NCBI GenBank assembly: GCA_964304625.1
Contig: OZ199840.1
Span: 4,278,001 to 4,342,000, forward strand
DNA from: Kudoa neothunni
Lineage: Eukaryota > Cnidaria
Direction of reading: 5' to 3'
DNA: 64,000 nucleotides
The position numbers were made by a program, and so were the translations under genes. Shown in pieces: positions 1-13,969 of this stretch. Each line of letters opens with the position of its first letter. The stretch's first letter is position 1. Below the pieces are notes generated by a model, which was not told where the DNA came from, searched no databases, and saw only the letters and a list, made by a program, of their open reading frames with translations.

Positions 1-140
1 TACACAAAAACCCTGCGCTAGGCTATTGTATAAGGTTTTATGAATAAATTTATTACAATTTTTTATTTTAATTTATTGGAAAAAATTCTGAGGTCAATTT
101 CACCCCAATATCTTTGGAGGTAGTTCATTTTTTGATACCT
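1..140. repeat. possible end of a piggyBac-like repeat
   Basis: The stretch at about 85-135 (TCAATTTCACCCCA followed by TCTTTGGAGG) resembles the right end of the TTAA-flanked element at 13970-15221, which reads TCAAATTGACCCTA then TCTTCGGAGG. It may be the end of a second copy whose body lies left of the window. The match is short and by eye. Confidence 0.3.
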
Positions 141-145
141 TAGAG

Positions 146-972
146 CAGGGGTCACCAAAGTTTTGATTTTCATAAGTTTCGAAAACCTATGAGAGAAATT
201 GAATGAAAATAATACAAATATAAAAAAATAATGAATTTGTATTTAATTGTGAAAAGCGAGATTGATTCCTGTCTCGTAGCAGGATTTAGTATATTTGAGT
301 TTTGAAGCCCCAACGGGATTACGACACATCCGCTGTCTACTGTATAATTCATAACAATTACAAAATTAACTATATTTATGTTTGCAATTTAGAAAAAACA
401 CTTTTCTCAAGCATAAAATTCATAGTTTATTCATTTGATCATAATAAAAAGTTGCGTAGATGCTCATACTTATACGGTGTTCATTTGTCGAGTTTTAAAT
501 TTTTGTATTATTTCTTTATTAACCATCATTTGCAGATAAGTACATAATTTTGTAAAAAACTATATACGATACTAGAAAATACCTAACAAATGGTGATGAT
601 TGCTCTATTTATCATTTTAAATTTCTAGTATCAAATCAATTAAACTCAACCAGATTAAAACTTTGGGTTAATAAATTTAATTTATAAGTGTAAATAATTA
701 AGAATTTTAAACTATAAGAAACATTGGAATCATGTAAACCTTGAAATATGTATCATCGATTCCTACGTTTCACATTCAGAGTCTTGGTAAATTAATGTGT
801 CGACTTTCCTTTTTGTTTCAATTAAGACAAAATAATAACGTTAAATGAATTAAATGAGGATTTCTAATCAACACTCATCTACTAAAATAATCTATTGATA
901 ACTTTCAAGCAAGTCATCACAACATCGTACACGCGCGCGCAATTGAATATTAGGGTACCCGCGGGCCATATT
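146..972 (+). mobile_element. non-autonomous hAT-like element, family A copy 1
   Basis: It starts with the hAT-type terminus CAGGGGTCACC and runs in parallel with the copy at 53586-54459. Shared landmarks are TTGATTTTCATAAGTTT just inside the left end, GATTCCTGT, CAGGATTTAGT, GGGATTACGA, a TTTATTTGATCAT-like block, AATTAAATGAGGATTT and a final GGGCC. No coding capacity is evident. The right terminus seen in the other copy (GGCGACCCCTG) is not found here, so this copy is eroded or truncated at its right end. Confidence 0.7.
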
Positions 973-2891
973 GAATGTATTGGGATGGCCAGATTTGACT
1001 CGAGGGTTATACTTTGACGACAGTTAACTTTAATAAAATGAAATCACAAACAATTAGATCATTCAAAATTCTCAATTTCAAATGTCGCCATGATTTTCGC
1101 GCAGGCGCTACACATTTTAACAAACGAACCCGCAAACAACTAGAACTAGGTTATTTAAAATTATCAGTATCGTAATAGCGGACGGAGGCATTTTATTCCT
1201 ACAACGATTAGAATAAAAATAAAATTTGAGTGATGAACGATTTCTTTTAATTAACGTAAAAACCCTCTATTAATCAATCATTTAAAACGATTAGATTAAA
1301 CTAGTAATCAAATTCGCGCATCTTATATAATACTTTAACAAATAAACTGCATAATCGAAATAATAACAAGGTAGCTTATACCAGTGACTAAAATCATGAT
1401 AACATGGCGATAAGAGACGAACATTAATTACCAATTTTAGGATTAAGATAATTTATCATACTTTCAGATATTTTAATGTCATCTTAAGCATATAAAACAA
1501 CGATTAATACGTATAAAATTCAATTTCTAAAAATTAAACTAAATCAGATCACACCACTATCACAAATAACACACGAAAAATGCGAGGGTATTAAAAGAAG
1601 ATTAGTCTGTTTGAAATTGTTTAGAGTCAACACACTATTACCATCGAATAAGTGTGGAATAATCAATAATCCGCTTGGGGTAGAATGAGAAGATGTGTGA
1701 CAATGTTAGGTACACAATGAATGTGGTTATATCATCAACAATTTGCCAATGATACAAACGATTAACAATGATGAACTCCAGTTAATGCTCATCAATTAAA
1801 TGACATTACATGAGATTAGATAAGCACAAATGGAAATCCAGTGAAGCAAATTATAATTAATGGGATTTTTTATTGTGATCGATATAGTGATTAATGCGCA
1901 TATAACCAATATAACCTATATAATGAGTTAGGGTGGGTGGTAGAATATGAAATTGATTACTATAACCCCTACCATTTTCCCACACATGGGTGTAAGTACG
2001 AAACAAATCCAATAGTTATATTTGATATCACGTGAATAAGGATAGCTCACAATTTAGCAGTATTAAAAGTGGCTTGGCCGATCCCCAACTAACACACAAA
2101 ACACGATGTGGTCTCATATAAGGGATTAGTGGGTGGATTTTTATTCGGAAAGGAGGTTAGCCGGCAACCCAACGCAATATTTTAATTTTTAATCAATCAA
2201 AGTGAGTCACAATCAAACAATAGATATGACAATATTTTCCTGACTATTTATCGGTGTTTTCGCAATAAACCATTTCACATTGTGATAATTCGTGTTACAA
2301 GGCGATCATACCATAATAGCAAATCGAGTGAATAACCAGTAGATTGGTTATCAATAATTGCATTCAACTTCAAATCAATTTAAAACTAGGTTAGATAACA
2401 CCTCAAATAGCAACAATTCGGTAAATTTCCATATTCAAATAATATCGGGATTGATCGTGCATTTTCACTTTTAGTCAATTTAATACGGTGATTACGAGAG
2501 CGTTTTTTTCAACTTTTCGTCCACCAGTAAAAAGTAAGATTTTTTTACTAATGGCTACACCTATATTGGTTGGTTGATGAGATATTGATGGATCGATATG
2601 AAATTTGTTGATAGTTTATGGTTGGATTTTGGCTGAGTGTAGCGAGGTGTTGTTAGTTGTTTAATGTTTGCCTTTGTGGGTTGATTTATCAGTCGGCCAG
2701 TGTTATAGTTTATCACCGTATTCCGAGTGATTTGGGTTGTTAGTAAGGTGGTGTCATGGGTTGGGTGTCTTTGTTTGGCCAACTCTCGTCAACCGAACCA
2801 TTGTTAGTGTACTGCGTGTTGGGCTGTATTAATCTGGAAATATTGTTCTCTAGGTTGATCGATTCTTGTAGCGTTCATTTGGAGAACTCGC
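973..2891. other. intergenic and 5' region of the Asn-rich gene
   Basis: No supportable coding exon. The last 350 bases become GT-rich, and a splice-acceptor-like TTCTCTAG at about 2850 lies just before the ATG of the next gene, so part may be a 5' UTR or its intron. Nothing else was recognised. Confidence 0.5.
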
Positions 2892-5800
2892 ATGAGCAGC
2901 AGTAATCAATTGCCATTTAGTCGCCATGCTAATCTCTATATCGCAATTCCTTTTCTAGAAGGAATCATACCTAATTTACGCCCTGATCCCAAGAAAAGTC
3001 CATTGAATCGTGAAAAGATCGCTCAACTAAAATACGAAGCTCAGGAGCGTCGACAAATTGAAGCTGTCAATTCATTCGGTTCGAACAAGTTGATCAACCC
3101 TTGTCAGCAACAGCAGCAGCAGCAGCAACTACTACATAATGTCAACTCAACCACCACTCCTACTTATTCCACTTTTCCTAGCAGATCTTTATCCAAATCT
3201 GCGTTCCCATTGATGGATGACACTATAAGTAAGTGTGGTTGGCTCACATCACTCATTTTTGAACTTATCCAATCCAAATAGGTCACAGTCTTAGTGAGAC
3301 AACTCCTACTCCTCCATCTGATTTGACGCTTATCAATCTAGCCAAAAAAGTATTTCCTCTTTTGCACTTTCATTGGTAGTTGTTCTCATTGTGGTGTTTT
3401 TCGGTAGACACCGACATTGGAAAGTTTTGCCAATTTTAAATCGAAGGTTCTCGAAAAAAAGCATGATCAACTGGATTATTATCCTTGTTTGGGGTTGGAA
3501 ATGTATCCCGCGAGTGTCACCTACAAAACTAGAGCCAACGCCTTGAAATCTTGGTCTCAGACTCCCGGCGCGCCAAATCCTAATATATTACCTAGCTCCA
3601 ATTCAACCTCGGAGTCAAACAATAAATCTCTCTCGCCAACCTCTCACAATTTACCGACTGAGGCACTATTGTCGTCAGCAGTGACTGTCAATGAGAATTT
3701 ATCGCAGAATAATGCCGTTGTTACTGTTGGCACGTATTTATTTGTGTTTCTTAACTCCATTGAATTTAATCCATGTTTCCTTGGTTTAAACGACAATCCT
3801 TGGATAATTGTATATCTTTTACAATAACAATATTAATTAATGGCTTAATTTTCAATAACAATAATTATCTTTCACATTGTGGGGGGTAATTTCAAATTCC
3901 AGCCCTCTTTATTTTAGCCTTTATTGCTTTTTATTGAATTAAACAATTCGGATTGATTGCCAATCTTAAAATACATCTCTTTTTGGCTGATTAATTAATT
4001 CATATTTATAAATTCTATGCATCGTAGTTAATTGGATAATTAACTAACATTGTGATTTTAATTACGCTCTCAATAGTTACTGCCTTTATTCATTTTTATT
4101 TTATTATAAATCAATGTTTTAATGACTTGAAGCTTTTATAAAAATTTGTTTATCCAAAGTTTTCATGTGTACATGTCATATCGTCATTTCAGTCCCCAAC
4201 AATGCCGTTTACCCAGTGCATTAATGTTTTGCGTTAATAATTAATAATCAGGGTTATTAATTATTCACGCAGAATCATTTTTCATCAATTATATCAATAA
4301 TATAATTTAAATGGTTATTTTGATTCATTTAATTAACTAATTAGTTGGCATGGTAATTTTTAGTCCGTTGACAATAACTAATACCGTATGTCACGCTTTG
4401 AAAATTTAAATAAATATTCGAACAAGTTGAAACGCATTGGCGGTGTATTCTAATCCATTAATGATATACTTGCGCACTCGTTAGTCAATTTTAATCAAAT
4501 AACTCCTGTGCCTTGTTGAAGCGCGACTTCCATTATATATTCCGTTGTATGGTTGTCATGTTGACTACACTAGCTTTTGTTATAGATGAGATTAGATGCC
4601 AATATCTTACGGACAGTTGATTGATTGTTTAATTGTTTTAACGGCAAAATTTAATCCAAAACTGCCATGTCTAATATGCATTATCTTATTAACAATGCTA
4701 ATGACTTGGTTATTTATGAAGAACGTTCATTGCGCATTTCCTTAAATCCCTCTCATTTCGTCGTAATATCAAGCGCACTTATTTGATTTTTCCCATTAAA
4801 AAACAACTTCGTGCTACGTCAAACATGAACCTGCCTAATATGTGTCATGTTATAGCCTTACTTCGCCAACTAGCCACACTTTTTTTAATGACGCAACATT
4901 TAAATCTTATTAGAGGTAAAGTATATGTGATTAAATATGAATGTACGCGATATGACGGTGTGTTGTTTGATCTCTGCTGTGTGTGGTCACATTAACAGTT
5001 AGTCTCTAATCGCGCTTATAATTTGAACTGATAAGAGAGATAGTTCTCCGTTTGGGGAGAACAACCATAAGATTATTTTTTGATGTGATAAACGCTAGTT
5101 GATGTATTAACGCAGTTGATTCCACATCTCCGGTCCATTAATTTACTTTTTTCCAATTCTTTACCATAGCCGAAAGATGTTTTCGTTTTAATGGAATGTG
5201 GTATTCGTGGACGTTTTGTGTTTCTCCAATTTTTACTGTCATTCCACTACCACTAATACTATTACTACCACTCTCGTTAATACTATTAGTTTGTTTACTA
5301 CTCATTACTGGTGTGGTTGTTGTAACCTCATGGGTCGGCACAAACCTTTCGCTGTCAAGTTTGTAGTTTTTTTTTGACATAACGTCGTTGTCTTGGATAC
5401 ATGTTTAAGAAAATAAATTTGTTATGCTAGATCAGGCAATGACCTAAATTACTAATTTTAGAAATGACAAACGCACGATAAGTTGTATCGATGACGACAG
5501 CAATCCTCTCTCGAATGCGAATTTTAGCATTTCCTCAACACATTTAGATCAGTTTGCCTTGGCTGAAAAGTATTTTTGCCGAGTTTGAGTTAAGTGTGTT
5601 GATCTGGAATTTAGAAGTCTTAATTTGGTTCGACCTCAAGATGCTACATGTTTGACCGATAGCAATTCGCACTCGTCATCCCTAAGCAACCCGGCGCATG
5701 TAGCACCCGCCACAAATATTCTCAACGAGACATTCGTCAATGGTATTACGGGAGTGGGTTTCAACAATGCCATCTCACCTACGGGAGGCCCATCAGGCCC

Positions 5801-8800
5801 TACTAACAGTTGTATCAATAATAATCAACTGTCTCATTTGAACGCGATCAGTCAAGAACAAAAAACGGATACTGTTAAATCTAATTCGTCGCCGATATCA
5901 CCAGGATCATCGGTTTTAGCACCACCGAGCGATAAAGCAATAATTGAACAAAATCCACAAAATTCAGACAAAAACATCTCCGAATCTTTGTCCCATCGTC
6001 GTAACTGCGAAATCGCATCGAACAAGGACGCCGCAAGAGATTCTTTTAAAACTGAATCTTCCATTTATTCAACCCACCTGATAGAAAGTGATAGTAAACT
6101 AAAACCAAATCTTAGTGATAACGATCCTTTGTCCTCAGCGAGATCTGATCAAATCGGTATCAACCACACCAAAGATAACCCACCTCAATTAAATATGGAC
6201 GAATTGGTTGGAATAAATACTCCCGTAAATGATCAGGATTTGGAAGTATCTTTCAATTTTTTTGATGGCGAACCTGTCGAGCGAGACATTGTTATTCCTC
6301 ATTTATCCTCCAGTCTTGCTGTTGATAACAAAATGGTGGTTGGTTCTAATTTGGGCGGTGATAGCCAATCTTTTGTAACTACATCAAATAACGCACCTCC
6401 AATACCTCAAAATAATCATCCCATTGGCCTGACCAATGCGAAGCCCCATGATTCCACCAGCAATTTATTGAATGACTGTTTCTCCATGGTAATGGGGAAT
6501 AACTCACCATCTTTTTCAAATGCTAATCCTCCATTACACCAAAACGAAGTTGTATCGGCGCCCAATGTTGCCATCAATGCTCAAACTCAACCTGGTAATA
6601 TCAGAGGCAGAGCTGGATCAGCTTCAACTAGAACTAGACGTACCGGTTCAGCTAAAGTTAACGCTAAACGTTCGCAACCTACCACAGGCCGGCAAACTAG
6701 AAATTCCTCGCGAGCAACAGCAAATATCCAGCAGCAGCAGCAACAACAACAACCAATGATAATGGTTAATGCGATACATAACGACTACTCGGCTCCTTCA
6801 GTTCCTAACAATTACTCAAATATCCCTTCAAGTCAACCTGCTGCTGCTGCTTCCGCAGCTGCAGCGATTCCTCAACAGCACCATCAACAAGAGGTTGTTG
6901 TCAACGATGGAAACAATATGAATCAAAATATGTACCATTCGTATGTGTATAATCGACTGCTCCAACAATACCCGTTGGATGGTGAGTCACTACAACGATT
7001 GATAGCTCAAGGAGTGTTACCGGATCAAATGCTTCATCCAACATCTACCACAACACCAAACAATCATATGCCCTCTGCGTTGCAACCAAATAACAACAAT
7101 GGCAATGGCAACGGCAATAGTAATAGCAATAATATGAACGACAGTGCAATTAGCTTATCCTCTAACAACAACAATAACACATTAGCCAACCGGATCGCTC
7201 TCTTATTCAGAGACGATATTCAAGGTCAATTCATCTGCTTGAACAATGGTGTCAGTATCCCATTAACACCCGATAACTACCAACTTTATTGCTATTTGAA
7301 ACAATTGGTTTTTGTTATAATTAGCAAGAATAATAGTGGCTCGTTGCGAGTTTCAGAAATTCGTCGTCTTATCGAGGTTCTTCAAGCCCAATTGAGTGTT
7401 CCTGATATTGCAATTGATGGTCACAAAATGGCCATCTATCATCATATCCTGTGTTTGTTGACCAACTACTGTGACACTTGCGATAATCAGAATTGGTCTT
7501 CGATTCCTTCCGCTGGAAATAACAACAATATGACTAGTAGCAACGTTACTAATAACAATGGTGCTGGTAATTTATCTATGGTCAATTCTATGGATATGAA
7601 TCCAAACTTAGTTCATCCCAACATCAATATTCCATCTAATATGGCTGGAGTTAGAGTTCCTTTTTCTTATATGGATGCTAATTCACATTCCTCTGTTAAT
7701 AATGCTAATAATTCGAACATTGCAAACACTGCAGGTGGGGTTGGGAATGTAGTTACAACCTCCGATGGTTTGGTTTACAGCGAACCCCAACGTCCGCAAC
7801 CTACTAACGTCAATCAGCAATTCTACAGTAATGGACCATCGGGTAACCAAGTACTCACACGTCAACCACCTTCGTATCTGCTCACCAACTCTAATAACAA
7901 TAACAATCAACTTAATGGCCCCAATGTTAACAATTTTTCCTCAATTGTCAATCGTGAGCAATCTATAGCTGCTACAACAGCTACTACACAAAATATGTAC
8001 AGTTCCAATCCCAATCTTATGCCAAACCACATGATTCGACTTAATCAAACAGGATTGAATGTTGCTGGTGGTCGACCAACCACTCTCATGCCTAACAATA
8101 TGGTTCCACAGAACAGTGGTGGGACAAACCCTATTATGACAAACAATAGCAACATTAACAATCTATCATCTGAGTCGTACAGTCATATTCAACAGATTGC
8201 TCAATTTGCCAGACGGCAACAACATCTGCAACAACAGCAACAAATGTTAAATAACGGTGGCATGCTTATCCAAAAACAACCGTTTAATCAACGTGTACTC
8301 AATCTTCCAAATAATTCAGGCATTTCTGCGTTGAATTTCAATAGCCCAGTTACCGGCGCCAATGGTCCCATGCCTACTACTATGGGACAACCAAACGTAC
8401 AAAATGTTCAAGTTGCTCAAAATTCCAGACGTTCTGATATGGATTTGAATGAATATTCCTCATCGCATGGCAATAATCTATCCATAAACACCGCTCACAG
8501 TGGTCTTCCATCGAACGTTAACAGCAGTAATATTGCTTGTGGAAGTGGAGATATGTATTATAATCGTGAGAACAATCAACGTGTAATTAATGTGAATGAA
8601 ATGTATCATAATTATACGGCTGCAGCAGTAACAAATGCAGTCGATCAACAACAAAATAACCGCTCTTTTATAAATCAAAATCACCCAGTCAATCAACAGT
8701 ACCATTTAAATCCTGTGACCGTTAATTCCAACAAAGATATAATGGATTTATCAGATAATGTCAATTCAGCTAAAACCGGTAATAAAATATATGTATTACC

Positions 8801-9653
8801 CAGTGGATCCATGTCAAATAACCAAAACTCAACGTATGCATTGAATTCGATGTATGCGAATCAATCAAACAATCCCACACAAATGCAATTTTCTACTCCT
8901 AAAAATACTCTTATAATCCCTAACCATGGTTTTTTATTAAACAATCCATCTGGTAGTGGCATACCAGTATCTATAGACAACACAACAAACAATAATGGTG
9001 GAACCAATAATAGCAATGATGTGTATTTTACTCGAGAAATGAATCAAGATGTTGAAACAGAATTGAGAAATCGTATAAATGCAAAACGTTTCCAAAATAC
9101 ATCCAGTGGTAATGTTGGTGTTATTGTACCTGAAATGTCTCTTACTGTTCCTCAAAATTCGAACAACTATGTTGTGCAACAAAATATGCGTCAAATTCCT
9201 CCTAATCTACCACAAAATCCTACCCAATCAAATGTCTTCAACAATGCTCAATTTATGTTGCAATCATCTCTAACTTCGAACAATTTTGATAATAATTTTT
9301 CCAATCCTATCAATCATAATGCAGCGGTTAACAGTGGCAATATCAACAGCAATCCTGTTGATAATTATGGCAATGATAGTGGTCAAAACAACCAATCTGG
9401 CAATGCTTTTCCTATTTTTGTTGGACCCGCACCATCGCAACAGTATGAGCAGGGTGGAATTCAGATACCATCGGACGCTTGGCATAATCTTCATCATCAA
9501 TATGAATTTGAAACTATGAAACGACTGCAAAAAAATGATATTGCTAACGACGGCTACATCAAGAATCTATCGAATTCGAAGAAAAGGCTAGAAAATTTTG
9601 TAAATCATTCAAATGCTTCTTTTTTTGATAGCTCAGCCAATTTTCCTCAGTAG
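2892..9653 (+). CDS. large Asn/Gln-rich low-complexity protein, unrecognised
   Basis: Five exons fit together in phase: 2892-3228, 3282-3349, 3408-3733, 5462-5569 and 5615-9653, giving 1,625 residues. The start is an ATG (MSSSNQLPF) close to a possible 5' acceptor. Introns are 53, 58, 1,728 and 45 nt, all GT-AG. The N-terminal about 280 residues include a charged segment (REKIAQLKYEAQERRQ), a poly-Gln run and LESFANFKSKVLEKK. Most of the rest is rich in Asn, Gln, Ser and Pro with short Gln and Ala runs. A basic patch RTRRTGSAKV lies near residue 615. One normally composed segment, about residues 805-910, with hydrophobic helices and several Cys and His, is the best candidate for a folded domain. 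The composition resembles prion-like transcription or RNA regulators, but I recognise no family. BCL9, GW182 and Ataxin-2 were considered, and their signature motifs are absent. The exon structure is well supported; the function is not known. Confidence 0.85.
5138..5380 (-). CDS. small hypothetical ORF nested in an intron
   Basis: An ATG-started 80-residue reading frame (MSKKNYKLDSERFVPTHEV) lies antisense inside the 1.7 kb intron of the Asn-rich gene. Its composition (Thr, Ser and Gly stretch, then basic HIPLKRKHLSAMVKNWKK) looks more protein-like than its surroundings. A GT donor-like site overlaps its last codons, so it could also be a first exon. I recognise no family, and chance is possible. 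Confidence 0.3.
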   Translation of the reverse strand: MSKKNYKLDSERFVPTHEVTTTTPVMSSKQTNSINESGSNSISGSGMTVKIGETQNVHEYHIPLKRKHLSAMVKNWKKVN

Positions 9654-9952
9654 CTTATTAATTCTACTAACAATTTTCTTGATAAAATTTTTGTTGATAT
9701 TTTTAATTGTCTGGCTATTTAATTGCGTATTGTTTATGATTTTTATTTTAGAATGCTTTTATACCCTCGAATTCGTTCCATGTACCTTAAATATGCATCC
9801 TTAGTAAGCAGAATCTATTTTTAATATTTAGGATTCTGCTTAATTTTATATCGCATATGAAAGTTGGATTGTTTGAAGCTCCTTTAGATAAGGTAAATTT
9901 TACGGTTAATTGTTGCTCAAAAGGGTTAGTGAATTTACTCTATACTCTAACA

Positions 9953-10835
9953 CAGGGGTGGGTGTGTATACGATACGCGGTTATGTTTTCCCCATCATTG
10001 AAAAATAACAACAAAATTTACATAAAATTCATTCATATTTGTTAGCTTATGTTTAATTATTTTTTATAATAGTTTAAAGGTCCAACTAATATTGATTAAC
10101 GTGAATACATTGTTTCTATATTTTTGTATTTTTCGGTTTAATAACTATTTGCGTGAAATTTACAATTAGAAGCGCTAATAATTATTAAATTACGTGAAGA
10201 ATATTTGGATTATTTGAAGGGTTAGCGCATAATATGAATCGACAGTAAATATGCGCTGCAGGGACAAACTAAACAAGCTAAATAATAAAAAAACTGTTAA
10301 AATGAGATTTATTTTTCGTTGGAGCATGTGCTTCATAAAAACAGATTAGTCTTACATGAAGCAATAAAATTTGGCCATTATGAATTATCTAATTTGATAA
10401 GCTGTACAAAAAGTCACTGAATAATGAGTCGTTCAGTTTTAAGCATTTTTCATAGAAAAAATCTGAATAAATTCGAAATATTTCCTGTATCTTTTTATTA
10501 TAGTCGTATACTTAATTTAATCGATTATTCATTTAATTGAGTCGTGTCGCATTTTAATTATGTTGATTACAGTGGGTTCTGCAAAGCGAAAAATTTTCAT
10601 CGACTGCTGTTTTTCAGTCAAGCAGTTTTTGAAGTGTACTTTTATTGATATTGGACCAAAAGCTATTTGTCTTATTTGACACCATTAGTCTACAATATTC
10701 AAAAAATATTTAAATTTTAGTTAAATAGCAGTTTAGATTAATTAAACATTAAATGGTTTTTTTAAATTGTATTTCAGAAAATATATTTTCTTCATAATTA
10801 TCCGGCCCTCGTCGAAATATAATCGCCCATCCCTG
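9953..10835. mobile_element. non-autonomous hAT-type element
   Basis: The left end CAGGGGTGGGTG and the right end CCCATCCCTG form hAT-type terminal inverted repeats. The flanking octamers CTCTAACA (9945-9952) and CTCTATTC (10836-10843) match at their first five positions and look like a decayed 8-bp target duplication. The 883 bp interior has no coding remnant that I can recognise. Confidence 0.65.
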
Positions 10836-12576
10836 CTCTATTCTATTAGGTCTAAATCCACATATCGATAGATGTTAGTATCATTGAGTTATCCTAATTC
10901 CCTTTGTAACTGAATCAGTTATCAATTATTGTTGCTACGTAGATGGATAAGTTTCTTGGTTTCCTTCATTTGATAACTATCCAACTACTTTTAATATCAT
11001 CCAAAACTAATGATGTATGTATTGATGGTGGATTGATTTCTGGAGGTTGTAATGCTGTCTTTAGTGCATTCAATCGCATGACAATTTAGTTGAATGTGAA
11101 AGTCATATATGGTGAATTGAACAATCCTGATTTTTTGTGATTTTAAATATGATACATTCTTTTAGTTCTTTAATAGCATACGTTGTGAAAAACACTAGAG
11201 TGCCAGTTCTGGAATCATTTTATAACTATTTTTTGCTGAAAGCTCATAGTATTGTCAAGAAACAAATTTGCGAATACAAAATCATTATATACAAAGCTGC
11301 TAATAAAACCGACGATATCAGTTGTAACGAGTAGATTTTTTTTCAATAAAACGAGTGTGTATTGTGTTTTTGATATTTAATTTTGTAGTGATTTAATTTC
11401 TTATACTAAATATAACTGTGATGTCGTTTCTCAAGAGTGGAATCAAGCTAATTATTTTAGAACAAACATTAAAGGTATTTTTAGTTTAATTTATCTAGCT
11501 ATCTAATTGTTATTATCTATTTATGTCCAGATCAACTTAATTTCATAAACTATTTCCTGCCAGATTTGGAAGTCACCTCTTCTCTTATTTCCATTTCCTA
11601 CTGTTTTTATGTTCTTATACTGATGGCCACTTTCATAAAAAAGACATGAGGAACTATTTATCTTCGTTGTGCTTATTTTTCATTATGTTCCTATTCAAAA
11701 ATAAACCCATCCTTTTTGTTATATATTGTTTCTATTTGAGTGATTATTTTTATTGTGATGGTTTTTTGCGGAGCAGCCTTCGCGTGAAGTTAACCCTTGT
11801 TTCGAGAGTAAATTGTTCTCGCCAAAAAACAAGACTGCACACAAATTGAACTTCAGTCGGCGTCATTAACGCTCCGACACCTAGGAACGGCTTTAATCTA
11901 CGTATACCCAAATCGAGCTCTTTTTGCATAATTCAATACGCAATACTGGAATAAGGGATTCATTAAGACCAAATATTTTTATTTCATGTTTTTAATTCAG
12001 ACAGGAATTTTAATCTATTCTAAAAATATTTCTGTGAAGATTAAACAAGTTCACTATTAATTTTAGTGTTATTTACGTTTATGTTCAATTTTATGCGTTT
12101 TTAAGATAATAAAGATACAATAAAATTTTAATTTTTTCAAACCTAACAATAATTCTCGATGGTAAGGTTTTTTCGTATAATGTGGCTTTTTTAAAGTCGG
12201 TGAATGGATAAAATACAACGAGATTTTAGACTGGCGAAAAAAAAATCTAGTATTGTCGAAAAATGCAAGACAATAAATTTTGTGAATCTTGAATGACATA
12301 GATAATAAAAGTGCACAAACCATTAAGAAATTTACCCTTTGAGATACAGTAGGTGACGGTCGTGGACACTAAAATGGGAATTGGGTCCAAAATGTCCCCG
12401 AGCCATCATAGCGCATGCGAACAAACCAAATTTTTAATGTGGAAGCTTGCAATTTAGTCTTTCTTATTTATCACTATGTTTGCATTTTTAATCAAAAGTA
12501 TATTAATAAAAACAATTTTTTTATAACAATGATGTAAAAGTTAATCACAATTAATCTAGTCGATCCTTAACTTTAA
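10836..12576. other. intergenic, no gene seen
   Basis: AT-rich with short chance frames only. A locally GC-richer patch at about 11760-11930 contains a small hairpin (CGAGA and TCTCG around an AT loop) and may be a further repeat fragment, unidentified. Confidence 0.5.
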
Positions 12577-13080
12577 TTTTTTTGGTTTTTTGATTTTTTT
12601 GTTTACAGGGTCAAACCCCTTGCACAACCTGTTAGGTTATAGAGTTTGGGCTGGTTAGGCCTTCTCTATTTACGCTTTAGCTACCGCAGCGTCATATTAA
12701 GATGACTTACGTTTATGCGATAGTGTGGGACTTTAAACTCACTAAACATCCTCGTTTCGGAGTAACCATACCCTGGACTAACTCAAAATTAGTCTGGGAA
12801 AGTCGTCAGAATGTGGGCGTCGGCTTTACGGAAACCCCCTACTGAGTTTTATTTCGTTCCTGTACCCCGGCGTTTATGAGCGTCCGAGTTGTACCCTTCC
12901 GCTAGGCTCTCCTCCCAGCTGCGAACAAGACCACGATAAATCGTAGATCCTTGCGATTACTACAGCCTACTTACTTAATTTCGGATTAGGAGTACAGGAA
13001 AGCCCGGATTAGACATCGAACTTGCAACCTCACGGTATGCGATCTCAATCCCTACCTAACACCACTATGTCATATTGATC
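12577..13080 (-). mobile_element. tRNA-derived SINE
   Basis: On the minus strand the element begins with a tRNA-like head. An A-box-like TAGTGGTGTTAGG at about 13053-13065 is followed by a B-box-like AAGTTCGATGTC near 13010-13021. A GC-rich body of about 400 bp ends in an A-rich tail (12577-12604). Base composition differs sharply from the AT-rich flanks. Target-site duplications were not resolved. The structure (pol III boxes, body, A-rich tail) is that of a SINE. The source tRNA and family name are not determined. Confidence 0.7.
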
Positions 13081-13965
13081 AGGTCCAGTATCCATTAAGT
13101 AACCGAAAATACACACTTTCATCAATACGACATATTCAAAGGTTATATTAGATTTTACGTTTCACAATATTTTGATGATTTTAAAAAGATAAAAGTCTTC
13201 AAATATTTTTAAATTAAATTAGGTAATTACGAATCTGTTATATCACACGACTAAAAGTACACACTTTTTTCGGCCAAACCACGTAGAATTTATTTTGGTT
13301 GGAAACTAAGTTAAAATTTAAATCATAACAGTTGAATTTTTGAATTATTATTAGAAATAATTGAAAATTAATCCAAAATGTATCTAAAAGCGCAATAATA
13401 GTCGTCATTAGATATTTTACAGTATACGCTGTATCCAAATTATATAGTACAGTGATTTTTGTTAAATTTTTAGAGTCAAAATATCGAATATTTTTTTTTT
13501 CATATGAGACAAAAAATAAACAAGAAATAAAATAATATTTATAATTTCATAGAACTGACTGTAGTCGTGACCTATTTTTCGCACTTTTATGCGCGCACTC
13601 CAAGGGGAAAATTAGTTCGGCCCTACGAATTTATACAACGATATTATTCTACAATCATTTTACTTAATTTATATTATTAAATAATATATTACATTCAATT
13701 TACAGTACAACTAAGGACCCTTATGAACCAACCTAAATTATAGGATGTGTGGCATGTATCCTAAGGAAAAAAGAATTCTCGTCAATACGTTTACAATAAT
13801 TATTATCAATATGACTATATCTATTAAAATTAGAATTATTGCAATATTATAATTCTCGTATTTCTCTTGACGTAAAATAACTTCAATCGTTACACGCAAT
13901 ACCACGATAAAACGGTCAGTAACCGTTAGTAAAAGATTTGTACTCATGCGGAAGTGCGAATTACC
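13081..13965. other. intergenic, no gene seen
   Basis: AT-rich DNA between the SINE and the piggyBac-type element. Only chance reading frames of Ile- and Leu-rich composition were seen. Confidence 0.5.
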
Positions 13966-13969
13966 TTAA

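Noticed and set aside
302-547. 81-residue plus-strand frame
   Set aside because: It lies wholly inside the family A hAT-like repeat, and its composition is that of translated AT-rich DNA.
11137-11334. 65-residue plus-strand frame
   Set aside because: No recognisable motif, and its composition is like that of the surrounding non-coding DNA.
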